Under the pieces are notes generated by a model that searched no databases, had not been told where the DNA came from, and was given only the letters and a program-made list of their open reading frames with translations. From NCBI GenBank assembly GCA_963829835.1, contig CAWHKC010000004.1, positions 744,001 through 808,000 of the forward strand: a stretch of 64,000 bases of DNA, written 5' to 3'. The stretch's first letter is position 1; every line of letters begins with the position of its first letter. Shown piece after piece: positions 34,750-43,941 of this stretch. A program made the translations under genes and the position numbers. The stretch comes from Berkiella sp963829835 (GTDB taxonomy: Bacteria; Pseudomonadota; Gammaproteobacteria; Berkiellales; Berkiellaceae).

Positions 34750-35202
34750 TTATAATCTTGAAATAAATTGACTAACTTTATTAATCGCATTTAAGTCATT
34801 GGGATTTTTCATTTTGCTCTCGATCCCTGTTTGGCGAACTAACATTACATTCATCCAAGTAATTAAATTTACCTTAAATTGTTCTTTTATGTCTTCTTCA
34901 TCAAGTGCAGTGTCAGGATCAGGTTCAAAAAAATCACCTAACATAGAGGTGAGCTCGTTATTGACATAAGGACGCACTGTTTCTTTGACTTGAGTAGGAA
35001 CAGACTTCAAAAATGCATCACTATCTTTGAGCTTATTAATACGAATTAGTAGTCTATTTAAAATTGATTCAGAGTTCCTGTCTTCAATTACAGTTCTGAA
35101 ACAGCGTCTCAATATTTGATTTTGTTCTTCGTTTACTATTTCAACACTAAATTCCTTGATGCCAGCTAGGATATGTTCTTTAAATTGATTTAAGCTAATC
35201 AT
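34750..35202 (-). CDS. Hypothetical soluble protein
   Basis: A 150-residue, acidic, helix-rich protein without signal peptide or membrane segment (KEHILAGIKEFSVEIVNEEQNQIL, YVNNELTSMLGDFFEPDPDTALDE split across the middle). No recognised domain. It converges on the ABC permease with five bases between the stops, and its ribosome binding site is weak. Confidence 0.55.
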   Translation of the reverse strand: MISLNQFKEHILAGIKEFSVEIVNEEQNQILRRCFRTVIEDRNSESILNRLLIRINKLKDSDAFLKSVPTQVKETVRPYVNNELTSMLGDFFEPDPDTALDEEDIKEQFKVNLITWMNVMLVRQTGIESKMKNPNDLNAINKVSQFISRL

Positions 35203-35424
35203 TTTGTTTTACTTTCAAGTGCTAATGAAAGGCGAAGGATAGCTTAAAACTTAGTCGATTTCTAATAACAGCAATCTCTTTTAGATTAACTGTATGAATT
35301 AGAGGCATCAATGATCCTTGACCCTACACCCTTTTATGCAGATAAATGTTATTTATATTGATTATATCAGCATATTTGACTAAAATGGTCCCTCTTTGAA
35401 AGTTATGGCCCCGAGGATCTGCTC

Positions 35425-35883
35425 ATGTTCAAACATTCCCTTAAAATAACAATTTTCCTATTAATATCAGCAACTTCCCTCTCATCCTTGGCCAACACAG
35501 TTATTGTAAATGCCCCACATTGCGCCATGAAAAATTTGGATGTAGCCTGTGAAAAGGGCGATAACATCAAGTTGGATGTTATCCGTACAAACGATCAAAG
35601 AGGCGTTGTCTTCCTAAAAGTGAACACCTCAGAAAGCATTGGCGACCATCTTTTGCTTTATATTAATAACAACAAGCCCGAAATTCTAAAAATTGAAAAT
35701 GGGAATATAAACTTAAATTCAGCTTCTAAAGGCGCTTTTATTTCGCGAAGTATTGCCGGCAAACTAAAAGATGCAACATCTGTTCATTTTAAAATTGCGA
35801 TGAAAAAAAGAAAACCAATTCAAGGTAATTTAGGCTCACATCATTTTGAATGGCTCAAGCAGTTTGGAAATGTCTGCAGCTAG
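35425..35883 (+). CDS. Secreted hypothetical protein
   Basis: A 152-residue protein with a signal peptide (ITIFLLISATSLSSLA). The mature part begins NTVIVNAPHCAMKNLDVACEK, has three cysteines and is otherwise beta-rich. A GAGGAT element precedes the ATG. No family was recognised. It is convergent with an F-box gene. Confidence 0.6.
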   Translation: MFKHSLKITIFLLISATSLSSLANTVIVNAPHCAMKNLDVACEKGDNIKLDVIRTNDQRGVVFLKVNTSESIGDHLLLYINNNKPEILKIENGNINLNSASKGAFISRSIAGKLKDATSVHFKIAMKKRKPIQGNLGSHHFEWLKQFGNVCS

Positions 35884-35895
35884 CCAATTGCGCCA

Positions 35896-36780
35896 TTATA
35901 ATTCCATTCGATCTGAAAGTACTGAAACAAGATTTTCTTTATTAGTAGGATCATAAGCTTTTGTTACATTTTCGATGCGTATAACCTTACTATGAAGTGT
36001 TTCAGGAAGTGATCTCATTTGATTATCATCGCATTTCACTTCTTTTAACATATGACACGCCGATAATTCTTTAGGAAAAGCACTAAACTTTGTCCCTTCG
36101 CAATTTAGACTATACAAACTTGGCCATAAGTTTGCCAATGTTGGATCTTTAAATACCCTTGCCGGAAAACGGGTCATATAACGATTAGCCAAACTTAAAT
36201 ATCCAGAATATATAGGAACCGTCGTTGCAAAAAAAGAATTGGTTCTCATAGAGTTATTATCTAAGCGTGCGCTATTAGCAATGGATTTAAAGATCAAAGC
36301 ATTGAGATTTTCCAACATCTCGTGACGTTGTTCAAGATCGGATATTGTTTTAGCGTTCTTTTTCTTTGAATTGAAAACAAACAATCTGTTCAATTGCTCT
36401 CGTGTAGCAGCATCCGGATTTAGTTTATTTTTTTGATAAAGCGATAAAAAGTCTTCAATTTCTTTGTCTTGTTCTTGTGCAATTTTATTAAAACCAGCTA
36501 CAAATCTATCATGCCGCCAAGCCATTGTTTCTTTTTCGTCAAAAGGCGGTACTAATGAAATGCTGGGGTCTATTGCTTTTAATCGATTAAGCAATGGATT
36601 CCACAACACGGCAAATTGATTACTTAAGGAAAGGGTTTGATTGAATCCCTGACAAATAAGACGCATTTTAAACCTATCTTTTGGAGAAAGATAAGAAAAT
36701 AATAATACTAAAACATCATTGGGAATGGCCGAAAAAGGGCCTTTAGTTTTTATCGCTTCGTACTGACTTCCAACTAGCAT
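35896..36780 (-). CDS. F-box protein with a short LRR-like segment
   Basis: A 294-residue protein. The F-box lies at 16-55 (FSAIPNDVLVLLFSYLSP, MRLICQGFNQ). A helical, charged middle follows, and residues about 215-275 hold an LRR-like stretch (YSLNCEGTKFSAFPKELSAC, MLKEVKCDDNQMRSLPETL). It is the second F-box gene in the window and likely targets host SCF ubiquitin ligases if exported. AAGGGG precedes the ATG. No sequence homology to the other two F-box proteins beyond the domain was evident by eye. Confidence 0.75.
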   Translation of the reverse strand: MLVGSQYEAIKTKGPFSAIPNDVLVLLFSYLSPKDRFKMRLICQGFNQTLSLSNQFAVLWNPLLNRLKAIDPSISLVPPFDEKETMAWRHDRFVAGFNKIAQEQDKEIEDFLSLYQKNKLNPDAATREQLNRLFVFNSKKKNAKTISDLEQRHEMLENLNALIFKSIANSARLDNNSMRTNSFFATTVPIYSGYLSLANRYMTRFPARVFKDPTLANLWPSLYSLNCEGTKFSAFPKELSACHMLKEVKCDDNQMRSLPETLHSKVIRIENVTKAYDPTNKENLVSVLSDRMEL

Positions 36781-36958
36781 TACCGCCCCTTCAGAGAAAA
36801 ATTTGGCTATAGCAATTATATAATAAGGAGGGTATAAGTTTATAAGGCATACATCTGTTATAGGCCACCACTTATCGCAATTAGCCTACTTTGATTTGAT
36901 TTAACTTATTAATATTTTTAAACTTATCTCACCTTGATTGATGCTGTTTGGATGATTT

Positions 36959-38215
36959 ATGCTTACTACATATGCTGCGCCGCTACCTACTATAGCCGCA
37001 CCTTTATGTGAGGTAGCACTGAATTTTCATGTGACCCAATCTGCTATAAATACGAGTCTTACAGATTCCTACCTCTTAACCCCGAAAGAGCTTTCCGAAA
37101 AAATTGAGGCCCAAAGTTTAAACATTGGATATGTTTTTGGCAAAGTACTACGTCAGGTTTTCGATGACAGTGCTGATAGTGTTTATCGATTATATCGATG
37201 GTTCAGACCAAATGAAATCGCGCCCCCCCTAGAGAATAATTGTCTTGAAGTACGTGCTGCTTATGATATCGGATCTGGCGCCACAAAAACGGTTGAAGCT
37301 TTAGTGAACATTTGTGATAACAAAATTGTAGAAGTTTTAGATCAAAAAGATTATCCCATTCTTTATCGTAAGGATTTAGAATTCTCTCAGAATGGCGCAT
37401 TTTCGGAAAGAATAAAAGCAGATGGGATTGCCTCATTAAGAAATGCCAAGAAAAAATATAGTAAAGCCAAACAGCATTGCGCGGTTGCAACAGCTGCCTT
37501 TAGAAGTGCAAAAGATGGTCAACATTTTGCATCACAAATCCATGATAATTTGGGTTTACCGGTAGAAGTTCTTTCCCAATTAGAAGAAGGCGTAATCGCC
37601 TACTACGGCGCTTTATCACAGGGCATATCGCAGCAACCTTCACCTATTGTCTGGGATATAGGTGGCGGAAGTATGCAACTTACCTTTCAAGATAGTAATG
37701 GTAATTTTCAGATGCAAGGTAATGAGATTGCTTCCCAGCCCTTTCTAAGCTTGGTGTTAAAGGAAATCTCAAATAAGGCAACCATTGATTCCTCTCCCAA
37801 TCCTATAAATAGCTATCAAATTCGATCTGCTATCCAATTGGCAAAAAAACATTTGATGATGGAAAAACCAAAATCGGAGGCGATTCAAAATAAACTCGCA
37901 CAAGGCTCACCTGTTGTCGGTGTCGGTTCAATACACAATCTCGTCATACAACATATGTGCAATCTTGTAACTCAACAAGATGGTCATTCATGTACTAAGC
38001 AAGAGTTATATAAAGTTATCACATTTTGCGCTGGCAAAACCGATGAAGAATTGCTTCCTTTGATGAAAACACAAAATAGAGAATTTGTAAAAAGCTATGT
38101 AACAAATATGATTTTAGTTTATGCCCAAATGGACCTGTTAGGAATTGATAAAATCCAAACATCACCAACAAACAATGTCGAAGGACTGCTCTTAAAAGGT
38201 TGTAAAAAACCATAG
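36959..38215 (+). CDS. Ppx/GppA phosphatase-like protein with N-terminal extension
   Basis: A 418-residue protein whose residues 98-410 match the exopolyphosphatase/pppGpp phosphatase fold: AYDIGSGATKTVEALV (nucleotide-binding loop 1), AVATAAFRSAKDGQ, VEVLSQLEEGVIAYYGAL and VWDIGGGSMQLTF (loop 2). The catalytic Glu is expected in SQLEEG. Unlike cytosolic Ppx, the DIGSG loop starts at residue 103 rather than about 10, leaving a 95-residue extension that has no signal peptide and no recognised fold. Polyphosphate or pppGpp hydrolysis is the family role; secretion to a host is conceivable. Confidence 0.8.
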   Translation: MLTTYAAPLPTIAAPLCEVALNFHVTQSAINTSLTDSYLLTPKELSEKIEAQSLNIGYVFGKVLRQVFDDSADSVYRLYRWFRPNEIAPPLENNCLEVRAAYDIGSGATKTVEALVNICDNKIVEVLDQKDYPILYRKDLEFSQNGAFSERIKADGIASLRNAKKKYSKAKQHCAVATAAFRSAKDGQHFASQIHDNLGLPVEVLSQLEEGVIAYYGALSQGISQQPSPIVWDIGGGSMQLTFQDSNGNFQMQGNEIASQPFLSLVLKEISNKATIDSSPNPINSYQIRSAIQLAKKHLMMEKPKSEAIQNKLAQGSPVVGVGSIHNLVIQHMCNLVTQQDGHSCTKQELYKVITFCAGKTDEELLPLMKTQNREFVKSYVTNMILVYAQMDLLGIDKIQTSPTNNVEGLLLKGCKKP

Positions 38216-38233
38216 AAGATATCTTCTATGGTT
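38208..38233. terminator. Bidirectional terminator
   Basis: A perfect 26-bp palindrome (13 + 13) that includes the stop codon region of the Ppx-like gene, with T-rich sequence on both sides. It serves this gene and the convergent gene at 38244. Confidence 0.75.
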
Positions 38234-38243
38234 TTATTTATCT

Positions 38244-38858
38244 TTATTTTTTAGTCGTTTTAGAGCATTCACTGAACGTTTTATATTCAGGAGAACCCTT
38301 TTGAGCTTCTATCATGGCATTCCATTTTTCGAGTTCATTTTTATTCGCACTTTTTTGTGCCATCGTTGCTAACATATCCTGTGCGTAAATATTACCTTTT
38401 TCAGCGAGTTCTTTTCCTTTACCACTGACGCATGACTCAATACTTTGCTTTAAGCTGGAAGCGTTCTCATTGGGTTTAGCCAACTCTGCACTGAGTGCCG
38501 TGCGTGTGCAAGTTGCGATTACTTTGCGTGTAGCTTTGATTTGTTCACTATTGCAATGTTGATGTTCAAATTCAATTTGCTTCATATTGGCATTAAGGGC
38601 TGTTAAAGCGGATTGATAGAAAGAATTTGGTTCTTTTTCTGCCAACGCCTCTATTGCACGATAGATGCACATTGCTTCAAGCTCGCAGTCCAATTCGATC
38701 TCGGTCAAATTTGCGATGGCCGCGGCCTCTTGGTTCATTGCTTTCGTTACAGTAGTAGCAGATTCTTTTAAGGACTTTTTCTCAGATGAACTCTGTGCAT
38801 AAGTGGAAAAAGTTATAACTGAAAATAATACAAAAATAATCGTCCGGTAAAATGTCAT
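38244..38858 (-). CDS. Secreted hypothetical helical protein
   Basis: A 204-residue protein with a signal peptide (IIFVLFSVITFSTYA). The mature part is helical with six cysteines in CELEAMC, HQHC, IATC, SC and SECSK contexts, suggesting disulfides. No domain was recognised. GAGGAAG precedes the ATG. It is convergent with the Ppx-like gene. Confidence 0.6.
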   Translation of the reverse strand: MTFYRTIIFVLFSVITFSTYAQSSSEKKSLKESATTVTKAMNQEAAAIANLTEIELDCELEAMCIYRAIEALAEKEPNSFYQSALTALNANMKQIEFEHQHCNSEQIKATRKVIATCTRTALSAELAKPNENASSLKQSIESCVSGKGKELAEKGNIYAQDMLATMAQKSANKNELEKWNAMIEAQKGSPEYKTFSECSKTTKK

Positions 38859-39098
38859 TGTTCTTCCTCAGCAGCTAAAAATGGAGTTGAAATGCCTCCT
38901 GGCTAATCTAATTACATATCGCTGTTATGTCAACAAATCTAGATTAATCAAGACCCTAACCATCGATTACGTGTAATGGGTGATTTATCTGGCTACAATT
39001 TCCCCATATTACTCTAAATTCATCTATTATTATTTAGAAAGGTTTTTGTCATTAGACTGCTTTTAATTTCAGAAATAACGACCTAGGAGTAGATTAGC

Positions 39099-39233
39099 AT
39101 GAAAAAAGATCAGCAAAAAAATACTGACAAACGCGAAAGTAAAGAAAATGATCTTCGAAAAAAAGAAGGCGAAAGCCAAGATAAATTTCGAAAAGAACAA
39201 ACCCATAAAAAACACGACGATCATAGACGCTAA
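39099..39233 (+). CDS. Small, highly charged protein
   Basis: A 44-residue ORF. It is almost entirely charged or polar (KKDQQKNTDKRESKENDLR, EGESQDKFRKEQTHKKHDD) and should be disordered. An AGGAG site lies nine bases before the ATG, and a hairpin follows the stop. Whether it is translated is not certain. Confidence 0.45.
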   Translation: MKKDQQKNTDKRESKENDLRKKEGESQDKFRKEQTHKKHDDHRR

Positions 39234-39254
39234 CTCTTTGTACAATTCTAAAAT

Positions 39255-39280
39255 GGGGCCAAGTTACCCTTGACCCCTTT
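39255..39280 (+). terminator. Hairpin after the small charged ORF
   Basis: A GC-rich stem of about nine positions with one mismatch (39255-39263 with 39269-39277) and a 5-nt loop, followed by TTT. It fits a weak intrinsic terminator for the 44-residue ORF. Confidence 0.55.
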
Positions 39281-39342
39281 CATACAATGGCGTTAAGCTA
39301 AATCAAAATAAGATTCTAAAGTCAAACAGGATAGATAAGCTA

Positions 39343-41340
39343 ATGAGAGCTAGGATGAAGGGATATCAGTACATACTTTCATTTGTACTTTTGTTTGATG
39401 TTTCTAACCATTCTTTTGCAGATGATGCTAAACCCGCACTTGAATGGCCGTTCTATGGAAAGGACCACCACAATACTGCCTACAACAAAGATGAAGCTAA
39501 AATCTCTCCCAAGAATGTCAGCCATTTAAAAGTAAAATGGATTTATCTCACGACGCCTGATGGCCAAAGCGGTCCAACTGGCGTTCCTGGTTCTATCGTT
39601 GCCACGCCTTCGTTCAAAGAAGGTGTTCTCTATTTTCCGGATTGGGCTGGTTTTCTACACGCTGTTGACGCCAAAACTGGCAAAGCCAAATGGAAAAAAA
39701 GCTTTATCGATGATTATTCAAACGATCCTAAAATGAAAGGCTTGCAAATCAGTGTTTCTCGAAATACACCTGCGATTGCCGATGACAAATTGATCCTTGG
39801 TGGAGCATTAATTCCGAATAATGCATATGAACCAAGAAAAAGTGGTGCTGTGTTGATAGCTGTGAGCAGAAAAGATGGTTCTCTGATATGGAGTACACAA
39901 CTAGATGATCATCCTTTTGCAGTCGTTACACAATCTCCTATCGTTGTTGATGGTATAATCTATGTCGGCGTCTCTGGCGCGCCTGAATCTGCCACCAAAA
40001 TCTTTGGCGCAAGCGTTGGTCCTGTTCAAGTTCCAGAGACTAACGATATTTGGCGTTGCTGTACCTTTCGCGGCAGCATGCTGGCTCTTGATGTCAGTAC
40101 AGGAAAAATTAAATGGAAAACTTACACTTTGCAAGTCCCAGATCCTAAGCAAGCAGACATTGAAAAAGATTGGCGCAAACGACCAAGTGGATCCCAGACA
40201 AGTTATTCTGGCAATTCTGTTTGGGGTAACACTGCCGTTGTCGATAAAGAACGTGGATCAGTTTATATTGCGACCGGGCAAACTCATATGCTACCGAATT
40301 CCATTATCCCCGGTTTTCCGAGCTATGTGAACTTTCCATTGAATCAATTAGTAGAAGGGAATTATTCTACGGGAATCATCGCTTTAGATACCAAAGATGG
40401 TCATATCAAATGGCATAGAAGTTTTGGGAAAACTGCAACAGGATTAGATGCATGGAATGCATGTTGTATAGGTCCGTTAGTGGGCACCATGTCGGCTTTG
40501 TCATATTGCCCCAATATTATAAACACTCATTATCTCAATCGCGATTTCGTTATGAATGTGCTATTTGTCATGCCCTTCTCTTCAAAACGAAATGAAGCCA
40601 TTCCTAACAAGAATTATCATTTCGAACCATTCCCCTTGGCAAATCCTGGGTTAAATGGGCCATTAGCTTTTGATCAAGATTTTGCTCAAGGACCTATGTT
40701 AATCAAGAACATTAAAATGCCAGATGATAAAATAAGAGATTTATTGATCATTGCACAAAAATCAGGTTGGGCAAGAGCGCTTGATCCCGATACCGGAGAA
40801 ACGATTTGGGCGACCTTTGAAGGACCCGGTGGCTTAGAAGGCCACGGCTGGGGTGGCGCAACGGATGGAAAATCCGTTTATTTGTCTAATTCTAATGTTG
40901 CACCCAGTATATATTTCACTATTCTGGATGATAAGCGAGTAACAAAAAGTTCATATTGGAGTGCATTAGATGTCACCACAGGTAAGATCTTATGGGAAAA
41001 TCCGGAACCGGATTTAGATGGTCCTAAATCTTTTCTCAATATGTTTTTAGGTAACCCAGCCGGACGCACGGGGCCAATCACTTTGGCCAATGGCGTTGTG
41101 TTTGCTGGAGCCAAAGATAAGGCAGGCACTTTTGTTGCAATGGATAGTAAAACCGGTCGAGTATTGTGGACCTATAGCACTGCTAAAAACTCACCAAATG
41201 GTTATTCTGCTATAAATTCTCGTCCAGCTATCGTTGATGGTATTGTCTATTGGGGGGCAGGTTGTATTACGCCATCCGGTTTTTCCGTTGACGATCAAAG
41301 CCATAATCGATTGTATGCTTTTGAAATACCAGATAATTAA
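39343..41340 (+). CDS. PQQ-type beta-propeller protein, secreted
   Basis: A 665-residue protein with a signal peptide (YILSFVLLFDVSNHSFA) and an eight-bladed propeller of the quinoprotein alcohol dehydrogenase type. Blade motifs of the A-x-D-x-x-T-G-x-x-x-W form recur (LHAVDAKTGKAKWKK, LALDVSTGKIKWK, IALDTKDGHIKWH, LDPDTGETIWATFEGP, AMDSKTGRVLW). A vicinal Cys pair occurs in RCCTFRGS and another in NACCIG. PQQ dehydrogenases oxidise alcohols or aldehydes in the periplasm, but no haem-binding CXXCH is present, so the electron acceptor and true cofactor are open. Confidence 0.8.
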   Translation: MRARMKGYQYILSFVLLFDVSNHSFADDAKPALEWPFYGKDHHNTAYNKDEAKISPKNVSHLKVKWIYLTTPDGQSGPTGVPGSIVATPSFKEGVLYFPDWAGFLHAVDAKTGKAKWKKSFIDDYSNDPKMKGLQISVSRNTPAIADDKLILGGALIPNNAYEPRKSGAVLIAVSRKDGSLIWSTQLDDHPFAVVTQSPIVVDGIIYVGVSGAPESATKIFGASVGPVQVPETNDIWRCCTFRGSMLALDVSTGKIKWKTYTLQVPDPKQADIEKDWRKRPSGSQTSYSGNSVWGNTAVVDKERGSVYIATGQTHMLPNSIIPGFPSYVNFPLNQLVEGNYSTGIIALDTKDGHIKWHRSFGKTATGLDAWNACCIGPLVGTMSALSYCPNIINTHYLNRDFVMNVLFVMPFSSKRNEAIPNKNYHFEPFPLANPGLNGPLAFDQDFAQGPMLIKNIKMPDDKIRDLLIIAQKSGWARALDPDTGETIWATFEGPGGLEGHGWGGATDGKSVYLSNSNVAPSIYFTILDDKRVTKSSYWSALDVTTGKILWENPEPDLDGPKSFLNMFLGNPAGRTGPITLANGVVFAGAKDKAGTFVAMDSKTGRVLWTYSTAKNSPNGYSAINSRPAIVDGIVYWGAGCITPSGFSVDDQSHNRLYAFEIPDN

Positions 41341-41432
41341 TATTACTTTGTCTATATTTTTTATTACATGAAAAGTATTTTGTTATACAATATACTTTTA
41401 ACTAAATTATTGAGTAACTGCACTATATCGTC

Positions 41433-42248
41433 ATGACAAAGAATAAAACACAAGTTTTTTCACATCCGGTATTACCTGGCATGGCTGTGCTTAAGGCGTC
41501 CTATGCAGATCAGCATTTTCCTAAACATTGGCATGAAACCTATTCGATAGGCGTTATAGTTTCTGGTGTAAATCGTTTTATGCATCGTGGCATCTATCAA
41601 TATGCTACAAAAAATACGCTCTGTGTCGTCAACCCCGGAGAATTACATACAGGCGAAACATGCACTGATGCCGGTTGGGAATATCTCAATATCTTGCCCT
41701 CCCAAGAATTAATGAATAATACCCAAAATGCCTTGGGATTTACTTGTGGCACGATTCATTTTCCCTCTCCTGTCATAGATGATATTCATACATCATCCGC
41801 CTTGAAACATCTGGCTATTGCTATCTCACAATCAGCAACTGCATTAGAGGTTGAACACCGCTGGTTTGTTGTATGTGAGCTCCTTTTCGCACGCCATAAT
41901 GAAATTTCTAAAGAAACAAAAAATCGTACAATATTACCTCGTTACATTAAACAGGCCAGAGAACTGCTTGATAGCCATCTGAGCGTCAATATCACTTTGA
42001 GTGACGTTGCAAAGTATTGTGGTGTTTCTCCCTATCACTTAGCAAGAAGCTTTACCAGTTACGTAGGATTACCCCCTCATACCTATCATCTCCAAAAAAG
42101 AATCGAGCATGCAAAAAAATTGATCCAACAAGGCCTTGATTTATCTTTAGCTGCTCAAGCAAGCGGATTTGCCGATTCAGCCCATCTTTCAAGACACTTT
42201 AGACGCCATCTTGGCGCAACTCCCGGTCAGTTTACGCTAAAGCAATAA
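41433..42248 (+). CDS. AraC family regulator with cupin sensor
   Basis: A 271-residue protein. The N-terminal ~170 residues are an AraC-type ligand-binding region (HWHETYSIGVIVSGVNRF, CVVNPGELHTGET) and the C-terminal ~95 residues hold two helix-turn-helix motifs (LSVNITLSDVAKYCGVSPYHLARSF and LSLAAQASGFADSAHLSRHF). It lies 60 bp upstream of an EamA exporter and an AlaX-like gene on the same strand and probably regulates them. The ligand is unknown. Confidence 0.88.
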   Translation: MTKNKTQVFSHPVLPGMAVLKASYADQHFPKHWHETYSIGVIVSGVNRFMHRGIYQYATKNTLCVVNPGELHTGETCTDAGWEYLNILPSQELMNNTQNALGFTCGTIHFPSPVIDDIHTSSALKHLAIAISQSATALEVEHRWFVVCELLFARHNEISKETKNRTILPRYIKQARELLDSHLSVNITLSDVAKYCGVSPYHLARSFTSYVGLPPHTYHLQKRIEHAKKLIQQGLDLSLAAQASGFADSAHLSRHFRRHLGATPGQFTLKQ

Positions 42249-42307
42249 CCGCAAGATCGTTCAATACAAACAACCTGTTTTGGGTAATGCTGAGTATTGG
42301 AGGTAAA

Positions 42308-43192
42308 ATGGGTTCAAGGGTTATTTCGTATTTTCAGTTGGCATTGGCAATGTCTATTGTGGGAAGCTCCGTGGTTGCTGGAAAGCTAATGATCGCAACA
42401 CTTCCTGTGATGCTGTCATCCTGCCTCAGATTTGCCATCGCAAGTCCAGTGCTTATATTATTAATGTATTATCGGGAAGGATTTCCGACATTGCCAAATC
42501 GGAAGGAGTTACTCATTTTATTTCTACAAGCACTAACGGGTGTATTTGGATTTTCAATTTTTTTGCTCAATGGCCTTCAACATACCAATGCCATTGAGGC
42601 TGGCCTTGTAACAGGGACACTACCAGCAGTTACTGCTGCTTTAGCAATGATCCTTTTAAACGACAAATTGAATACCTGGCAATTTCTAGGTATTGGATTG
42701 ACCGCTATTGGCGCATGCATGCTCAATACAGTGGGACAAAAAGTGCAAGGTTCATTCTCAGGCCTGGGAGTTGGTTTGATCTTTGCAGCTGTTATATGTG
42801 AAGCTTTATTCACCGTTCTTGGAAAACAAGTCAGTAAACGCTTGTCCCCTTTAACCATAGCAACCTGGATGAGTATTTTCGGATTTGTGTTATTTTTTCC
42901 CTTTGCGTTATCGGAACTATTTTCTTTTGATTTTTCTCAATCTTCCGTGCAAGATTGGTCTTTGGTAGTCTACTTTGGTTTGGTTGTTAGCGTCGGTGCT
43001 TTTTGGTTATTTTATTCAGGCCTGACTAAGGTGCCTGCTTTTGTGGCAGGTGGCTTTACGGCATTCTTACCCTTAAGTGCGGTTTTTCTTTCAAACCTTA
43101 TCCTTAATGAAACCATTCATAACTTGCATTTAATAGCCGGATCTTGTGTCATAATGGGAATAATATTAGTTTCAAGGAACAAAAATGCGTAA
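42308..43192 (+). CDS. EamA/DMT family exporter
   Basis: A 294-residue transporter with ten helices in two EamA repeats. The repeat markers are visible at SCLRFAIASPVLILLM and GVFGFSIFLLNGLQHTNAIEAGL in the first half and at EALFTVLGKQVSKRLSPLTIAT with FVAGGFTAFLPLSAVFLS in the second. GGAGGT is just upstream of the ATG at 42308, chosen over 42287. Drug/metabolite exporters of this type often carry amino acids or other small molecules. It overlaps the AlaX-like gene by eight bases. Confidence 0.88.
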   Translation: MGSRVISYFQLALAMSIVGSSVVAGKLMIATLPVMLSSCLRFAIASPVLILLMYYREGFPTLPNRKELLILFLQALTGVFGFSIFLLNGLQHTNAIEAGLVTGTLPAVTAALAMILLNDKLNTWQFLGIGLTAIGACMLNTVGQKVQGSFSGLGVGLIFAAVICEALFTVLGKQVSKRLSPLTIATWMSIFGFVLFFPFALSELFSFDFSQSSVQDWSLVVYFGLVVSVGAFWLFYSGLTKVPAFVAGGFTAFLPLSAVFLSNLILNETIHNLHLIAGSCVIMGIILVSRNKNA

Positions 43193-43835
43193 AGTATTTT
43201 GGGATGATCCCTATCAATGCAGTTTGAAAACAAATGTCGTGTCCGTCAATGGTGACCAGATCTTATTGGAAGAAACCATTGCTTTTTCATTTTCCGGTGG
43301 ACAAGAAAGTGATAAAGCCACCATTAATGGTCTCCCTATTATTAACTCAACAAAAGAAGGAAAACTTATTTACTATACCCTTGAAAAGAACCATGGGCTC
43401 ATTCCTGGAACAGCTGTGACCATGGAGATAGATTGGCCACGCCGATATCGTTTAATGCGTTTGCACTTTGCTGCTGAATTAATTCTAGAACTCGTCACTC
43501 GAAAACTTAACATTGAAAAAATTGGCGCCCATATTAGCGAAGATAAAGCGCGCATAGACTTTACATATGATAAAAATATCTCAGCCTTTTTCGATGCACT
43601 CTTAGCCGAATATAACGATATTATAAAACAGAACTTACCGATTAAAACTGGCTTTTCAGATGTGAATCTTCAACGTCGCTTTTGGGAAATTGAAGGATTT
43701 TCTAAGGTGCCTTGTGGTGGAACCCATGTGAAATCAACGAGCGAAGTGGGTTTTGTATCCTTAAAAAGAAAGAATATAGGTGGTGGCAAAGAAAGAATTG
43801 AAATTACCCTGATTGATACAATCATAAGTAGTTGA
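43185..43835 (+). CDS. Alanyl-tRNA editing protein (AlaX family)
   Basis: A 216-residue protein with the editing-domain fold of AlaRS/ThrRS. The C-terminal zinc motif is CGGTHVKSTSEVGF; the first zinc motif, usually HxxxH, reads RLHFAAEL, so the second His is Glu. FSFSGGQESDKATI matches the glycine-rich start of AlaX. AlaX hydrolyses mischarged Ser- or Gly-tRNA(Ala) in trans. The HxxxE variant seems to occur in a recognised subgroup. The coupling to an EamA exporter suggests a link to amino-acid efflux. Confidence 0.8.
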   Translation: MRKVFWDDPYQCSLKTNVVSVNGDQILLEETIAFSFSGGQESDKATINGLPIINSTKEGKLIYYTLEKNHGLIPGTAVTMEIDWPRRYRLMRLHFAAELILELVTRKLNIEKIGAHISEDKARIDFTYDKNISAFFDALLAEYNDIIKQNLPIKTGFSDVNLQRRFWEIEGFSKVPCGGTHVKSTSEVGFVSLKRKNIGGGKERIEITLIDTIISS

Positions 43836-43941
43836 GCATCTAACCTACAACTTCTTACCACTTTTGTTTCCTATTGATAATTGTTAAGCTTACCGGCAAA
43901 CAAACTTCTGTAAATGAAATCTTCAATAAAGAGGAGACTGT

